A DNA stretch of 64,000 nt from an uncultured Capnocytophaga sp. (GCF_937936315.1 NZ_CALGWU010000025.1:1-64000), one strand, 5' to 3'; counted from the first letter of the stretch, positions 9,724 to 18,605 are shown. Made by a program: numbers and translations. Notes: generated from the letters alone by a model not told the origin.

Positions 9724-11202
9724 ATGAATTCTACAACCTCTTTGCGTACTTCGCATTTTGTGCTTACGCTCAACACTTTAGCTTTTACTATTTGTTTTGC
9801 CTGCTGGACACTGAACGGTGTTTTGGTAACTTATTTAGTAGATAATGGTATCTTCAATTGGAGTGTAGTACAAACAGGCTGGCTCTTAGGATTGCCTATC
9901 CTTTCAGGTTCTATCTTCCGCCCTTTGATGGGGATGCTCACCGATAAATACGGAGGGAAACCCGTGTTTAGTACATTGCTTATCTTCTGTGCTATCCCAT
10001 TCTTCTTGATGTACTTCGTAAATTCATATTGGATGTACTTCATTTTGAGTATTCTTTTTGGTATGGTGGGAACAGGTTTTGCTGTAGGGATTGCTTTTAC
10101 CTCAGTATGGTATCCTAAAAACTGGCAAGGTCGTGCACTCGGTATTTTCGGTATGGGAAATGCAGGGGCAGCTCTTACTACTTTTTTAGCACCTACACTA
10201 CTTAAATGGCTCACTAACAACAATGAGAACTTAGATGGATGGCGTTGGCTACCTATAATCTACGGGTGTGTAATTTTATTAATGGGCTTGATATTTTTGT
10301 TCTTTACCAAAAATAAAAAAGCTGCACAAGCACCTAAATCGATGCACGAAATGATCACTCCGCTCAAATCTACTCGTGTATGGCGTTTTGGGTTGTACTA
10401 TTTCTTAGTATTCGGTTTGTTTGTAGCCTTCTCACAATGGCTATTACCTTACTACATCAACGTATACAGCACAACCTTGATATTAGGAGGTATGCTTGCT
10501 TCAGCCTTTAGCTTGCCCAGTGGGGTGATTAGAGCACTTGGAGGTTACTTATCCGATAAATTTGGTGCGCGTGCCGTAATGCACTGGGTATTGCTCTCTT
10601 CTCTTATCATAGGAGGACTCTTGATGTTGCCTAAAATGGAAATTCTTACGCCAGGAAAAGGAGTAGCAGCCAAGAAAAATACTACTGTTGAAAAAGTAGA
10701 AGGAAATGCTATTACCCTTGCTACAGGTGAAGTGATACAACTTACAGAAAAACCTGAAATTAAAGATGGTAACTACATTTTCCCAAAAAGTTATTCGTGG
10801 CAAGAAGCCCTCGTGAAAGAGAACCAACAAGTGAAGAAAAAAGAAGTGCTTGCCCAAGGACAAACACTCATTAAATTTGAAGCACACTTGTGGGTATATA
10901 CTATCTTGGTAATCCTCATTGGTATTATGTGGGGTATTGGAAAAGCAGCGGTATACAAATACATTCCTGAATATTTTCCTAATGAAGTAGGTATTGTAGG
11001 AGGTATGGTAGGACTCATCGGTGGATTAGGAGGTTTTATAGGACCTATCCTCTTTGGGTATCTTCTTGACTTTACAGGTTTATGGACAAGCTCTTGGATT
11101 TTTGTATTCCTCACTTCGGCTGTCTGTCTCTACTGGATGCACCGCACTATCAATAAACTAAACAAAAAAGCAGCCCCAGAGTTGCGAGATAAAATTGAAT
11201 AA
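9724..11202 (+). CDS. NarK-type nitrate/nitrite MFS transporter with extra domain
   Basis: A 492-residue inner-membrane transporter of the nitrate/nitrite porter family. It has about 12 membrane segments, the signature GMGNAGAALTTF near residue 143, and two membrane arginines (Arg66 in GSIFRPLMG, Arg270 in PSGVIRALGG) equivalent in context to the nitrate-binding arginines of NarK. Unusually, about 80 hydrophilic residues (about 305-386) are inserted between two membrane segments; part of it, KENQQVKKKEVLAQGQ, resembles a biotinyl/lipoyl-type beta hairpin. It is the first gene of the nitrate cluster, behind an FNR-like site. Uptake of nitrate or exchange with nitrite is likely; direction cannot be read from sequence. 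Confidence 0.88.
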   Translation: MNSTTSLRTSHFVLTLNTLAFTICFACWTLNGVLVTYLVDNGIFNWSVVQTGWLLGLPILSGSIFRPLMGMLTDKYGGKPVFSTLLIFCAIPFFLMYFVNSYWMYFILSILFGMVGTGFAVGIAFTSVWYPKNWQGRALGIFGMGNAGAALTTFLAPTLLKWLTNNNENLDGWRWLPIIYGCVILLMGLIFLFFTKNKKAAQAPKSMHEMITPLKSTRVWRFGLYYFLVFGLFVAFSQWLLPYYINVYSTTLILGGMLASAFSLPSGVIRALGGYLSDKFGARAVMHWVLLSSLIIGGLLMLPKMEILTPGKGVAAKKNTTVEKVEGNAITLATGEVIQLTEKPEIKDGNYIFPKSYSWQEALVKENQQVKKKEVLAQGQTLIKFEAHLWVYTILVILIGIMWGIGKAAVYKYIPEYFPNEVGIVGGMVGLIGGLGGFIGPILFGYLLDFTGLWTSSWIFVFLTSAVCLYWMHRTINKLNKKAAPELRDKIE

Positions 11203-11250
11203 TTAGCAATTGACTAATTGACAAATCAACAAATTGACAAATTAATAAAA
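11203..11250. repeat. Six AT-rich octamers between the narK genes
   Basis: The whole gap between the first transporter stop and the second transporter ATG divides into six 8-bp units (for example TGACTAAT, TGACAAAT, CAACAAAT, TGACAAAT). The last unit abuts the start codon at 11251. Confidence 0.75.
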
Positions 11251-12576
11251 ATGAGTAAATGGTTATCACAATGGGAGCCTGAAAACGAACAGTTTTGGCA
11301 TTCCACAGGAAAAAAAATAGCGAATAGAACGCTTACAATTACTACTATCGCGCTTACAATGTCGTTTGCGTGCTGGTTTCTATACAGTGCCGTAGTGGTA
11401 CAATTACCTAAAATTGGGTTTCATTTCACTGATGACCAATTGTTTTGGTTGGCAGCGATGCCTGGTTTAGCAGGAGGGCTTTTGCGTATCCTCAACACCT
11501 TTTTGATTCCTATCTTCGGAACACAAAAAGTAGTATCTATCAGTGCTTTATTAAAGATTATCCCTTTATTGATGTTAGGTTTTGCCGTAATGGATCCTTC
11601 ATCATCTTATGGCTATTTTATGCTAATAGGATTTTTGCTCGGTATAGGAGGTGGTGACTTCTCATCCTATATGCCTTCTACTTCTTTATTTTTCCCTAAA
11701 CGCCTATCAGGTACCGCTTTAGGTATTCAAGCAGGTGTAGGAAACTTTGGGGTAAGTTTGGTACAATTGCTTTCACCTATCGTCATCAGCCTTAGTATCT
11801 TTTCTTTCTTAGGTGGAGGAGAAACAGTGATAGCTACTGGCAAAACTATCTTTTTAGAGAACGTAGCCTTCATCTATGTAATTCCGTTATTTCTTGTAGG
11901 TATATGGGCTTGGGTATCATTGAAGAGTATCCCTGTAAAAGCCTCTTTTAAAGAGCAGTTGGATATTTTTGGTGATAAACACACTTGGTATTGCACTGTC
12001 ACTTATATTATGACTTTTGGGATTTTCGCAGGACTTTCTGCGGCTTTCCCATTGATGATTAAAAATATGTATGTGCCTTTGGATAATACTCTCGAGCCTT
12101 TGCATTACGCTTTCTATGGACCTCTAATTAGTTCGGCAATGCGTGTGCTTTTTGGTAAAATAGCTGATAAATTTGGAGGGGCTATCCTCACCCATATCAC
12201 TGGTATTGCAATGGCGATTCTCTTTGCTATACTTATCTTGGGAGGTTATCTTACCCCTACTTCAGCAGACCAGTTCCCGATGTTCTTCACTATCATTATG
12301 GCGATTTTCTTCTTTACAGGAGTAGGTAATGCTGCTACTTTCAAGCAATACCCTACTATTTTTGCTGCTTCACCACGTAAATCAGCAGGAGTAATAGGAT
12401 GGACAGCTGCAGTAGCTGCTTTTGGTCCTTTTATCTTCAATATAATGATTCCTCAATCACGTGCTTGGTTTGGCAATTCAGAACCTTTCTTTTGGTGTGT
12501 GTTTGCTTTATGCGTGATTGCAACATGGATAAATTGGCATTTCTATACTCGTAAAGGTTGTGAGAGACCGAGTTAA
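11251..12576 (+). CDS. Second NarK-type nitrate/nitrite MFS transporter
   Basis: A 441-residue inner-membrane MFS protein of the nitrate/nitrite porter family, paralogous to its upstream neighbour but without the large insert. It has the signature GVGNFGVSL and membrane arginines in GGLLRILN and SSAMRVLFG. I start it at the ATG at 11251; a TTG 33 bp upstream lies in the repeat array. Paired NarK proteins in other bacteria divide the work into nitrate/proton symport and nitrate/nitrite antiport, which would suit a cluster that makes nitrite but encodes no nitrite reductase here. Confidence 0.88.
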   Translation: MSKWLSQWEPENEQFWHSTGKKIANRTLTITTIALTMSFACWFLYSAVVVQLPKIGFHFTDDQLFWLAAMPGLAGGLLRILNTFLIPIFGTQKVVSISALLKIIPLLMLGFAVMDPSSSYGYFMLIGFLLGIGGGDFSSYMPSTSLFFPKRLSGTALGIQAGVGNFGVSLVQLLSPIVISLSIFSFLGGGETVIATGKTIFLENVAFIYVIPLFLVGIWAWVSLKSIPVKASFKEQLDIFGDKHTWYCTVTYIMTFGIFAGLSAAFPLMIKNMYVPLDNTLEPLHYAFYGPLISSAMRVLFGKIADKFGGAILTHITGIAMAILFAILILGGYLTPTSADQFPMFFTIIMAIFFFTGVGNAATFKQYPTIFAASPRKSAGVIGWTAAVAAFGPFIFNIMIPQSRAWFGNSEPFFWCVFALCVIATWINWHFYTRKGCERPS

Positions 12577-12630
12577 ATAAAATGTTAAAAAAGATGTAAT
12601 AAACTTATATTACAATAACTTACATAAAAC

Positions 12631-12686
12631 AAGTGAATTACGAATGATTCTAAATTACTAAGAATGTTTGTAATTCACTTTTTTAG
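12631..12686 (+). terminator. Hairpin after second narK, overlapping the next promoter
   Basis: An 11-bp perfect inverted repeat (12631-12641 with 12670-12680) has a further inner pairing ATTCT/AGAAT in its loop and is followed by a T run. It can act as a terminator for the narK pair. Its right arm overlaps the -33 element of the following promoter, so it might also serve as an operator. Confidence 0.6.
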
Positions 12687-12697
12687 TTGTATTTTTG
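12667..12697 (+). promoter_or_regulatory. Promoter of the nitrate reductase operon
   Basis: TTTG (12667-12670), a 19-bp spacer and TATTTTTG (12690-12697) match the Bacteroidota consensus exactly. It lies 23 bp before the first operon ATG. Confidence 0.75.
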
Positions 12698-12720
12698 TCC
12701 CCTAGAGTAAAACAAAATTT

Positions 12721-13776
12721 ATGTTCCGTATTTTTACTAAAATAAACAAAAAGGCATTTCGCAATGCTGTTATTGCTACTTTAGGAGTAATAGCTATTAC
12801 CGTGATAGGCTCTGTAAACTTGCAGAACTACGATGCCGCCCTGATGATATACTTTTTTGGTACCATCAGTATGACCTTTGGGATTGCTTACCGTCACTCG
12901 ATATGGTTGCAACGCCCTCCTACCAAAATGTATTGGAAACGCACTTGGCAGCTTTTGCGCAGTAGAAACTATTGGTCTCAGTTGAAGAACTATGGGAAAC
13001 TGTCGTTCAAGAACTTACTGCTTCAAAAGTTCATTATGCCTCGTGGCAAGATGCGTTGGGTAGGGCACTTCTTATTAGCTGTAGGTTGCTTAATCTCCTT
13101 TGGAGTAACCTTTGGGCTTACCTTTGGGTGGATGCACTTCACCTTAGTACCCGGCACTACCGATATGTATGAAACCCACTTTATGGGCTTCACCGTAATG
13201 GAGTTCAAACTCGGTACTATTGTAGCTTTATTTCTCTTCCACATCCTTGTTTGGACAGCTATAATGGTTATTATAGGTAGTGCTATAATGATGCACCGTC
13301 GTTTCATAGACGAGGGGCAAATGGCTACTCAGTGGTTTGAGCGCGATTGGGTGCCACTTATTCTACTTATCATTGTATCAGTAACCGGTTTAGGTATTTG
13401 GTTTGACTATTCATTTTTAGAAGGAAAAATGAGTCAGTTTATGGCTATTACCCACGCTATCACTGTAGCGATGTTTTTAATGTGGATCCCTTTTGGTAAA
13501 TTCTTCCATATCTTCCAGCGTCCTGCTCAAATAGGGGCAAATGTATACCGCATAGAAGGTGCTAAAGAAGGAATGCAAGTTTGTCCTCACACTAAAGAAG
13601 AATACGCTTGCAAAATGCAGATTAACGATCTTAAAGAAGTAACCAAAGAGCTCGGTTTCAAATTAGAAAACGAAAAGGGAATGAGCTATTTGGAGTACAG
13701 CCCTGAAGGCAAACGCTGTATGCTTGCCAAAGCACACCTCAAAGCCCGTGAGGAAGCGGGTAGTTTCTTCGGTTAA
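12721..13776 (+). CDS. Membrane-anchor (cytochrome b-like) subunit of the nitrate reductase complex
   Basis: A 351-residue polytopic membrane protein with about six membrane segments (near 15-35, 41-60, 113-136, 158-185, 209-230 and 240-263). Histidines lie in or near membrane helices (GHFLLAVG, LFHILVW, THAIT, FFHIF), as in heme-b quinol-oxidising anchors of the NarI/DsrM/HdrE type. A soluble tail of about 75 residues holds three cysteines (VCPHTKEEYAC and KRCML). It is the first gene of an operon with the molybdoenzyme, Fe-S and Rieske genes. The likely role is taking electrons from menaquinol. I infer the function from topology and context; no family was matched with certainty. Confidence 0.6.
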   Translation: MFRIFTKINKKAFRNAVIATLGVIAITVIGSVNLQNYDAALMIYFFGTISMTFGIAYRHSIWLQRPPTKMYWKRTWQLLRSRNYWSQLKNYGKLSFKNLLLQKFIMPRGKMRWVGHFLLAVGCLISFGVTFGLTFGWMHFTLVPGTTDMYETHFMGFTVMEFKLGTIVALFLFHILVWTAIMVIIGSAIMMHRRFIDEGQMATQWFERDWVPLILLIIVSVTGLGIWFDYSFLEGKMSQFMAITHAITVAMFLMWIPFGKFFHIFQRPAQIGANVYRIEGAKEGMQVCPHTKEEYACKMQINDLKEVTKELGFKLENEKGMSYLEYSPEGKRCMLAKAHLKAREEAGSFFG

Positions 13777-13817
13777 TTCCTAATATCACTAATTTTAAAA
13801 GAAAACACTAAAAGATT

Positions 13818-16085
13818 ATGGCAACGTTACCCGTATCCGTAGATGAAATTATAGCTAAATGGGGACCTCATAAACACTATATGACCAAAGAGAGCGCTAG
13901 AGCACGTGCCTCTCAAACCGCTGATGAATTTGTAAAAACACACTGTTGTTTTTGTGGATTACAATGCGGCATTAAGCTAAAAGTAAAAGATAAAAAAGTA
14001 GTAGGCTTTGAACCTTGGCGTGAGTTCCCTTTTAATGAGGGTCGTCTTTGCCCAAAAGGGGTTCAACGTTATATGCAAGATAACCACCCCGACCGCCTAT
14101 TGCAACCTATTAAACGCGTAGAAGGCGTGGGATTTGTACCTATTGAATGGGAAGAAGCCTATAGCACTGTAGTGAGCGAAATCAAGCGTATCCAAGAACA
14201 ATACGGCAGAAACGCTTTTGCAATGCTTTCAGGCGTATCACTTTCTACTGAAAAGAGTTATTTGGTAGGAAAATTTGCCCGTGTAGCTCTTAAAACAGCT
14301 AACTTAGATTACAACGGACGCTTGTGTATGGTAAGTGCTGGGGCTGGTAACAAAAAGGCTTTCGGGATGGACAGATCGTCTAACTCTTGGGCTGACCTCG
14401 CTCACGCTGAAGTGATTATTATAACAGGGGCTAATATCTCCGAATGTTTCCCTGTGCTTACTTATCGTATATGGGAAGCCCGCGACAACGGGGCAAAAAT
14501 CATAGTAATCGACCCACGTGTGATTCCGTTAGCTCGTACTGCCGATGTACACCTTCCATTGCGTTCAGGTACTGATACTGCGTTGATGAGCACTATGCTA
14601 AAAGTGCTTATTGACAACGATTGGTTAGACCACGATTTTATCGATAACTATACCTCTGGCTGGGAAGAAACTGCTAAAACAGTAGAACACTGCACACTTG
14701 AATGGGGTGAAGAAATTACAGGAGTACCTAAAGAGCTCATCTACAAGGCTGCTGAGATGTGGGGAAAAGCTAAAACTTCATTCCTCGTACACGCTCGCGG
14801 TATTGAGCAACACCGCAAAGGGGTACTCAATGTGTTGAGTTGTATCAACTTAGTGTTAGCTACAGGTCGTATTGGAAAACCTTACTGTGGCTATGGTACT
14901 ATCACAGGGCAAGGTAACGGACAAGGAGGTCGTGAGCACGGACACAAATGCGACCAGCTTCCTGGTAACCGCGACATCGAAAACCCTGAACACCGCCAGA
15001 TAGTAGCCGATTTCTGGGGTATCCCTGAATCAGAACTACCGCGTAAAGGACTCAGTGCTTACGAGATTATTGATGCTATCAACAAAGGTGAAATCAAAGG
15101 GTTACTCTCTATCTGCTTCAACCCTATCATCTCTTTACCTAATAACAAATACGTAAAAAGTGCTTTAGAAAAACTCGAATTTTATGCGGGTATTGATTTC
15201 TTCCTCTCAGAAACATTGCGCCACGCTAACATCGTATTAGCGGGCTCTTTGCAAGAAGAAGAAGAAGGTACTACCACTACTTCAGAAGGACGTGTAGTAC
15301 GTATTTCTGGAGCTGTAAACCCTCCAGGAAAAGCCAAACGCGATATCGAAATTCTTAAAGAATTAGCAAAACGCCTTGGTCAAGAAGATAAGTTTAACTT
15401 CCCTACTTCCGAGGATATATTTAATGAAATTCGCCATATTTCGAAAGGTTCGTATGCTGATTACTACGGTATTACTTACGAAAAAGTAGAAAAAAATATG
15501 GGGGTTTTCTGGCCCTGCCCAAGTCTTGATCACCCAGGTACACCACGCCTTTGGGAAGATAAGAAATTCAAAACCAATGACGGTAAGGCACACTTCAACC
15601 CTACTCCATATCAACCACCAGTAGAAGAACCCGATGCTGATTATCCAGTAGTGCTCACTACAGGGCGTGTGGTAAGTCAGTATCTCAGCGGTACTCAAAC
15701 CCGCCGTATTGGTAAACTTATAGATATCTATCCAGAGCCTCTAATGGAAATACACCCTGAATTGGCAGCTAAATACGGCATAGAAGAAGGCGACTTAGTG
15801 CGTATCACTACCCGTCGTAACTCAGCTGTATTCCCTGCTAATGTAGTGGAAACTATCCGCAAAGATTCTATTTTTGTACCTTATCACTGGGGAGGGGTAA
15901 ACTCTATCAATCAGCTTACTGTGGGACTTGAAGGGCTTGACCCTATCTCCAAAATGCCTGAGTTCAAAGTATGTGCCTGCAAAATAGAAAAAACAGGTGA
16001 GAAAAAAGCTAAGGACTCAGCTGAATACGCTTATCGCAGTCGTGATGTGCTATTCGCTGAAGGTGATACCCCTATTCCTAACTAA
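13818..16085 (+). CDS. Molybdopterin nitrate reductase, NarB/NasA type
   Basis: A 755-residue bis-MGD molybdoenzyme that should reduce nitrate to nitrite. An N-terminal 4Fe-4S motif is formed by Cys43, Cys46, Cys50 and Cys78. NGRLCM at 166-171 places Cys170 as the likely Mo ligand, as in Nap/Nas enzymes. GQGGREHGHKCDQLPGNRD, then NPEHR, FWGIPE and CFNPIISLP, follow the NarB/NasA pattern. The C-terminal MoCo-binding domain starts near VVLTTGRVVSQYL. There is no Tat or Sec signal, so it is probably cytoplasmic. It lacks the C-terminal extra cluster of some NasA proteins; electrons would come from the following Fe-S proteins. Formate dehydrogenase is less likely given two neighbouring NarK genes. 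Confidence 0.85.
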   Translation: MATLPVSVDEIIAKWGPHKHYMTKESARARASQTADEFVKTHCCFCGLQCGIKLKVKDKKVVGFEPWREFPFNEGRLCPKGVQRYMQDNHPDRLLQPIKRVEGVGFVPIEWEEAYSTVVSEIKRIQEQYGRNAFAMLSGVSLSTEKSYLVGKFARVALKTANLDYNGRLCMVSAGAGNKKAFGMDRSSNSWADLAHAEVIIITGANISECFPVLTYRIWEARDNGAKIIVIDPRVIPLARTADVHLPLRSGTDTALMSTMLKVLIDNDWLDHDFIDNYTSGWEETAKTVEHCTLEWGEEITGVPKELIYKAAEMWGKAKTSFLVHARGIEQHRKGVLNVLSCINLVLATGRIGKPYCGYGTITGQGNGQGGREHGHKCDQLPGNRDIENPEHRQIVADFWGIPESELPRKGLSAYEIIDAINKGEIKGLLSICFNPIISLPNNKYVKSALEKLEFYAGIDFFLSETLRHANIVLAGSLQEEEEGTTTTSEGRVVRISGAVNPPGKAKRDIEILKELAKRLGQEDKFNFPTSEDIFNEIRHISKGSYADYYGITYEKVEKNMGVFWPCPSLDHPGTPRLWEDKKFKTNDGKAHFNPTPYQPPVEEPDADYPVVLTTGRVVSQYLSGTQTRRIGKLIDIYPEPLMEIHPELAAKYGIEEGDLVRITTRRNSAVFPANVVETIRKDSIFVPYHWGGVNSINQLTVGLEGLDPISKMPEFKVCACKIEKTGEKKAKDSAEYAYRSRDVLFAEGDTPIPN

Positions 16086-16128
16086 GAGAGTAAATCTAAA
16101 CTATACAAAAGAGTAAAAACAAAATTCA

Positions 16129-16704
16129 ATGGCAGATCAATTTAAGAAATTCAACGATATGGAGTTCTTCTTGGATATGCAGCGTTGTATAGGCTGTCAC
16201 TCTTGTGAGATGGCTTGTGCAGAATGCGAAACCAATGGAGAAACCTCAATGATTCATATTCACTACGTAGATAGACGTGAAACTGTGCAAACCACTGTAC
16301 AGGTGTGTATGCACTGCGATGACCCTATCTGCGCTAATGTGTGTCCCGCCGATGCTATCGTAAAAGATGAATTTGGCATAGTGCACTCCGCTGATGTCTC
16401 TAAATGTATCGGGTGTGCGAACTGCGTACTCAGCTGTCCGTTTGGGGTACCTCAAATCCCCGACCAAAATGCGCTTTTGATGATGAAGTGCAATATGTGT
16501 TACGATCGTACCAGTGTAGGTTTAAAACCTATGTGTGCTACTGTTTGCCCAAGTGGTGCGCTCACTTTCGATACCAAAGAAAACGTGGCTAAAAAACGCC
16601 CTAATAGTACTCCTATTAAGAAGTTTATCTTTGGTGAAGAAGTAGTAACTACTAAAGTAAACCTAATGATGCCTAAGGGCAGTGAAGAAATAAAAGTATT
16701 CTAA
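16129..16704 (+). CDS. Four-cluster 4Fe-4S electron-transfer subunit
   Basis: A 191-residue ferredoxin-type protein of the NrfC/DmsB/HycB group. Four cysteine blocks are visible: CIGCHSCEMAC (20-30), CMHCDDPICANVCP, CIGCANCVLSCPFG, and CNMC with two later cysteines. They are enough for four 4Fe-4S clusters. No signal peptide is seen, so it should sit on the cytoplasmic side and pass electrons to the molybdoenzyme. It follows that gene by 43 bp and precedes the Rieske gene by 23 bp. Confidence 0.85.
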   Translation: MADQFKKFNDMEFFLDMQRCIGCHSCEMACAECETNGETSMIHIHYVDRRETVQTTVQVCMHCDDPICANVCPADAIVKDEFGIVHSADVSKCIGCANCVLSCPFGVPQIPDQNALLMMKCNMCYDRTSVGLKPMCATVCPSGALTFDTKENVAKKRPNSTPIKKFIFGEEVVTTKVNLMMPKGSEEIKVF

Positions 16705-16727
16705 TTTCTAAAAAACAACATTAAACA

Positions 16728-17258
16728 ATGGGAGACGAAAATAAAAACATACCCGATTGGAAAGCTGATTTTCCTATTTCAAAAACAGAAGCAGGCTATG
16801 TAGCGCGTCGTGACTTTTTGAAAGTGATTACCCTTTTCTCAGGTATTATGGCGGTAGCAAGTGTATTTATTCCTGTATTCAACTTTTTTCACAAAAGAAA
16901 ACAAATCAAGGATTATTTTGTGTGCAATACCTCAGAATTGGCAATAGGTGGACAAAAAACATTCTATGTAGATGGTGATCATAGAAACCCTTATATGCTC
17001 ATTCGCTTAGCTGAGAACGATTGGCGCGTGTACGAACAAAAATGTACTCACTTATCTTGTGCTGTGATTTATGACCACGAGCACCAAATGATAGAGTGCC
17101 CTTGCCACCATGGTTTTTTTGATGCCAAAGACGGTAAGGTATTACAAGGTCCTCCACCACGCCCACTACCTCAATTGGGTGTGGTAATTAAAGACAACAA
17201 AATATTTGTGGAAGATTACACTTATGAAAAGCAAATCAACCACAAAGCACATTCTTAA
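16728..17258 (+). CDS. Membrane-anchored Rieske 2Fe-2S protein
   Basis: A 176-residue Rieske protein. Box I is CTHLSC (106-111) and box II CPCHHG (124-129), giving ligands Cys106, His108, Cys124 and His127 and a disulfide Cys111-Cys126. A twin-arginine motif RRDFLK (27-32) followed by a hydrophobic stretch marks a Tat-exported, membrane-anchored protein facing the periplasm. The serine and tyrosine that raise the potential in bc1 Rieske proteins are replaced (Gly129, Phe131), which suggests a low-potential, menaquinol-suited centre. A Rieske partner is unusual for a NarB-type reductase. Confidence 0.85.
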   Translation: MGDENKNIPDWKADFPISKTEAGYVARRDFLKVITLFSGIMAVASVFIPVFNFFHKRKQIKDYFVCNTSELAIGGQKTFYVDGDHRNPYMLIRLAENDWRVYEQKCTHLSCAVIYDHEHQMIECPCHHGFFDAKDGKVLQGPPPRPLPQLGVVIKDNKIFVEDYTYEKQINHKAHS

Positions 17259-17260
17259 GT

Positions 17261-17281
17261 ATTAATAATTAATAATTAACA
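17261..17281. repeat. Three heptamers before the small membrane gene
   Basis: ATTAATA, ATTAATA, ATTAACA in perfect 7-bp register lie 4 bp upstream of the ATG at 17286. Confidence 0.75.
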
Positions 17282-17285
17282 AATT

Positions 17286-17585
17286 ATGGCAATCAGAAAG
17301 AAACCCATATCAAAAGTGACCACACGTGTCAATGATATGTTAGTATTCATTATCGCTATTTACATTTTGCTCACAGGCTTACAAATGTGGCTTTTATTTG
17401 GTAGTATCAACAAAGCCTTATACTTGTACAACACCGAGATTGATGTAATGCCTTTTGCTACTTGGTCGGCTATTGGTTCAGTAGTGATTTTTGCTTGCTT
17501 GCTCTTCTTCCTCCGCTATATCCCACTTATCAAAACGGGTAAACTATTGAAAGGCAACGAAAAAGAGGAAGAATATGAGTACTAA
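17286..17585 (+). CDS. Small two-helix membrane protein of the nitrate operon
   Basis: A 99-residue protein with two predicted membrane helices (about 17-38 and 58-80) and a charged C-terminus KGNEKEEEYEY. I do not recognise a family. Its position between the Rieske gene and moaA, overlapping moaA by 11 bp, suggests a small structural or assembly subunit of the membrane nitrate reductase. Confidence 0.65.
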   Translation: MAIRKKPISKVTTRVNDMLVFIIAIYILLTGLQMWLLFGSINKALYLYNTEIDVMPFATWSAIGSVVIFACLLFFLRYIPLIKTGKLLKGNEKEEEYEY

Positions 17586-18567
17586 TCTAATCGATTCATT
17601 CGGACGAAAACATACCTATTTGCGGCTATCCATAACGGATAGCTGCAATTTTCGTTGTTTATACTGTATGCCTGATGAACCTTTCAGCAGTAGTTCTTCT
17701 TCTAAACTGATGAGTAGTGATGAAATATTTGGCATCTCTAAAATTTTCACAGAACAATTCGGTATTTCTAAAATTCGCATTACGGGGGGCGAACCCTTAG
17801 TGCGACACGATTTTGCTGAAATTATCGAAAAATTAGCAACCCTTCAGGTCTCCTTAGGAGTTACTACCAATGGGGTATTGTTAGACAAATACTTCTCACT
17901 ATTGCAACAAAACCAAGTACAACTCTTAAACATCAGTATTGATTCGTTAGACAGCGAGCGCTTCAAGCAGATTACTAAACGCGACCTATTGCCTCAAGTG
18001 TGGAACAATATAATGCAGAGTATCAGCTTAGGGTTTAAAGTGAAACTCAATGCGGTGATTATGCGAGGGGTGAACGACGATGAGCTTCTTTCGCTGGCAA
18101 TGCTCTCTCACAACTATCCCATTGAAATGCGTTTTATAGAGTTTATGCCTTTCTACGGCAATTCTTGGGAAAAAGGCAAAGTGATGCCAATAAACGAAAT
18201 GCTTCAGGTTATTGAACGAGAATACTCTTGTATCAAGCTCCACGATGACAAACACGATACATCGCGTAAGTACAAACTCTCCGAGGATAGCAAAGGCTGT
18301 TTTGGCTTTATCACTACAATGAGCAACGCTTTTTGCGGTGGTTGCAATCGCATAAGGCTCACTTCTGATGGCAAGATGAAAAACTGCCTCTTTGGTGCGG
18401 AAGAATTTGATTTACTGAGTCTTTATAGGGCAGGTGAAGATATAGACAACCTTATAAAAGAAGGCGTATGGCGCAAGCACAAAGAAAAAGGTGGTCAGTT
18501 TACTGAGATGAATACTGTTGATAACAGTAAGATTATCAACCGCAGTATGATAAAAATAGGAGGCTGA
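17575..18567 (+). CDS. moaA: GTP 3',8-cyclase MoaA
   Basis: A 330-residue radical-SAM enzyme for the first step of molybdenum cofactor synthesis, from GTP to 3',8-cyclo-7,8-dihydro-GTP. The N-terminal cluster motif is CNFRCLYC (Cys24, 28, 31). The second cluster is held by Cys254, Cys257 and Cys271 in CGGCNRIRLTSDGKMKNC. The protein ends in the GG pair typical of functional MoaA. It overlaps the preceding nitrate-operon gene by 11 bp, so the cofactor enzyme is made together with the reductase that needs it. Confidence 0.95.
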   Translation: MSTNLIDSFGRKHTYLRLSITDSCNFRCLYCMPDEPFSSSSSSKLMSSDEIFGISKIFTEQFGISKIRITGGEPLVRHDFAEIIEKLATLQVSLGVTTNGVLLDKYFSLLQQNQVQLLNISIDSLDSERFKQITKRDLLPQVWNNIMQSISLGFKVKLNAVIMRGVNDDELLSLAMLSHNYPIEMRFIEFMPFYGNSWEKGKVMPINEMLQVIEREYSCIKLHDDKHDTSRKYKLSEDSKGCFGFITTMSNAFCGGCNRIRLTSDGKMKNCLFGAEEFDLLSLYRAGEDIDNLIKEGVWRKHKEKGGQFTEMNTVDNSKIINRSMIKIGG

Positions 18568-18581
18568 TTTTTTTTGATTAA

Positions 18582-18605
18582 CGAAATGCTTTTTTATACA
18601 TAACG
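18582..18605 (+). promoter_or_regulatory. ModE-like operator before modA
   Basis: An imperfect inverted repeat CGAAATGC-N8-ACATAACG. The right half is identical to that of the sites at 23359 and 32065, and the 8-bp spacing is the same. It resembles the proteobacterial ModE operator of modA. It ends 17 bp before the modA ATG, a place suited to repression. Confidence 0.6.
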
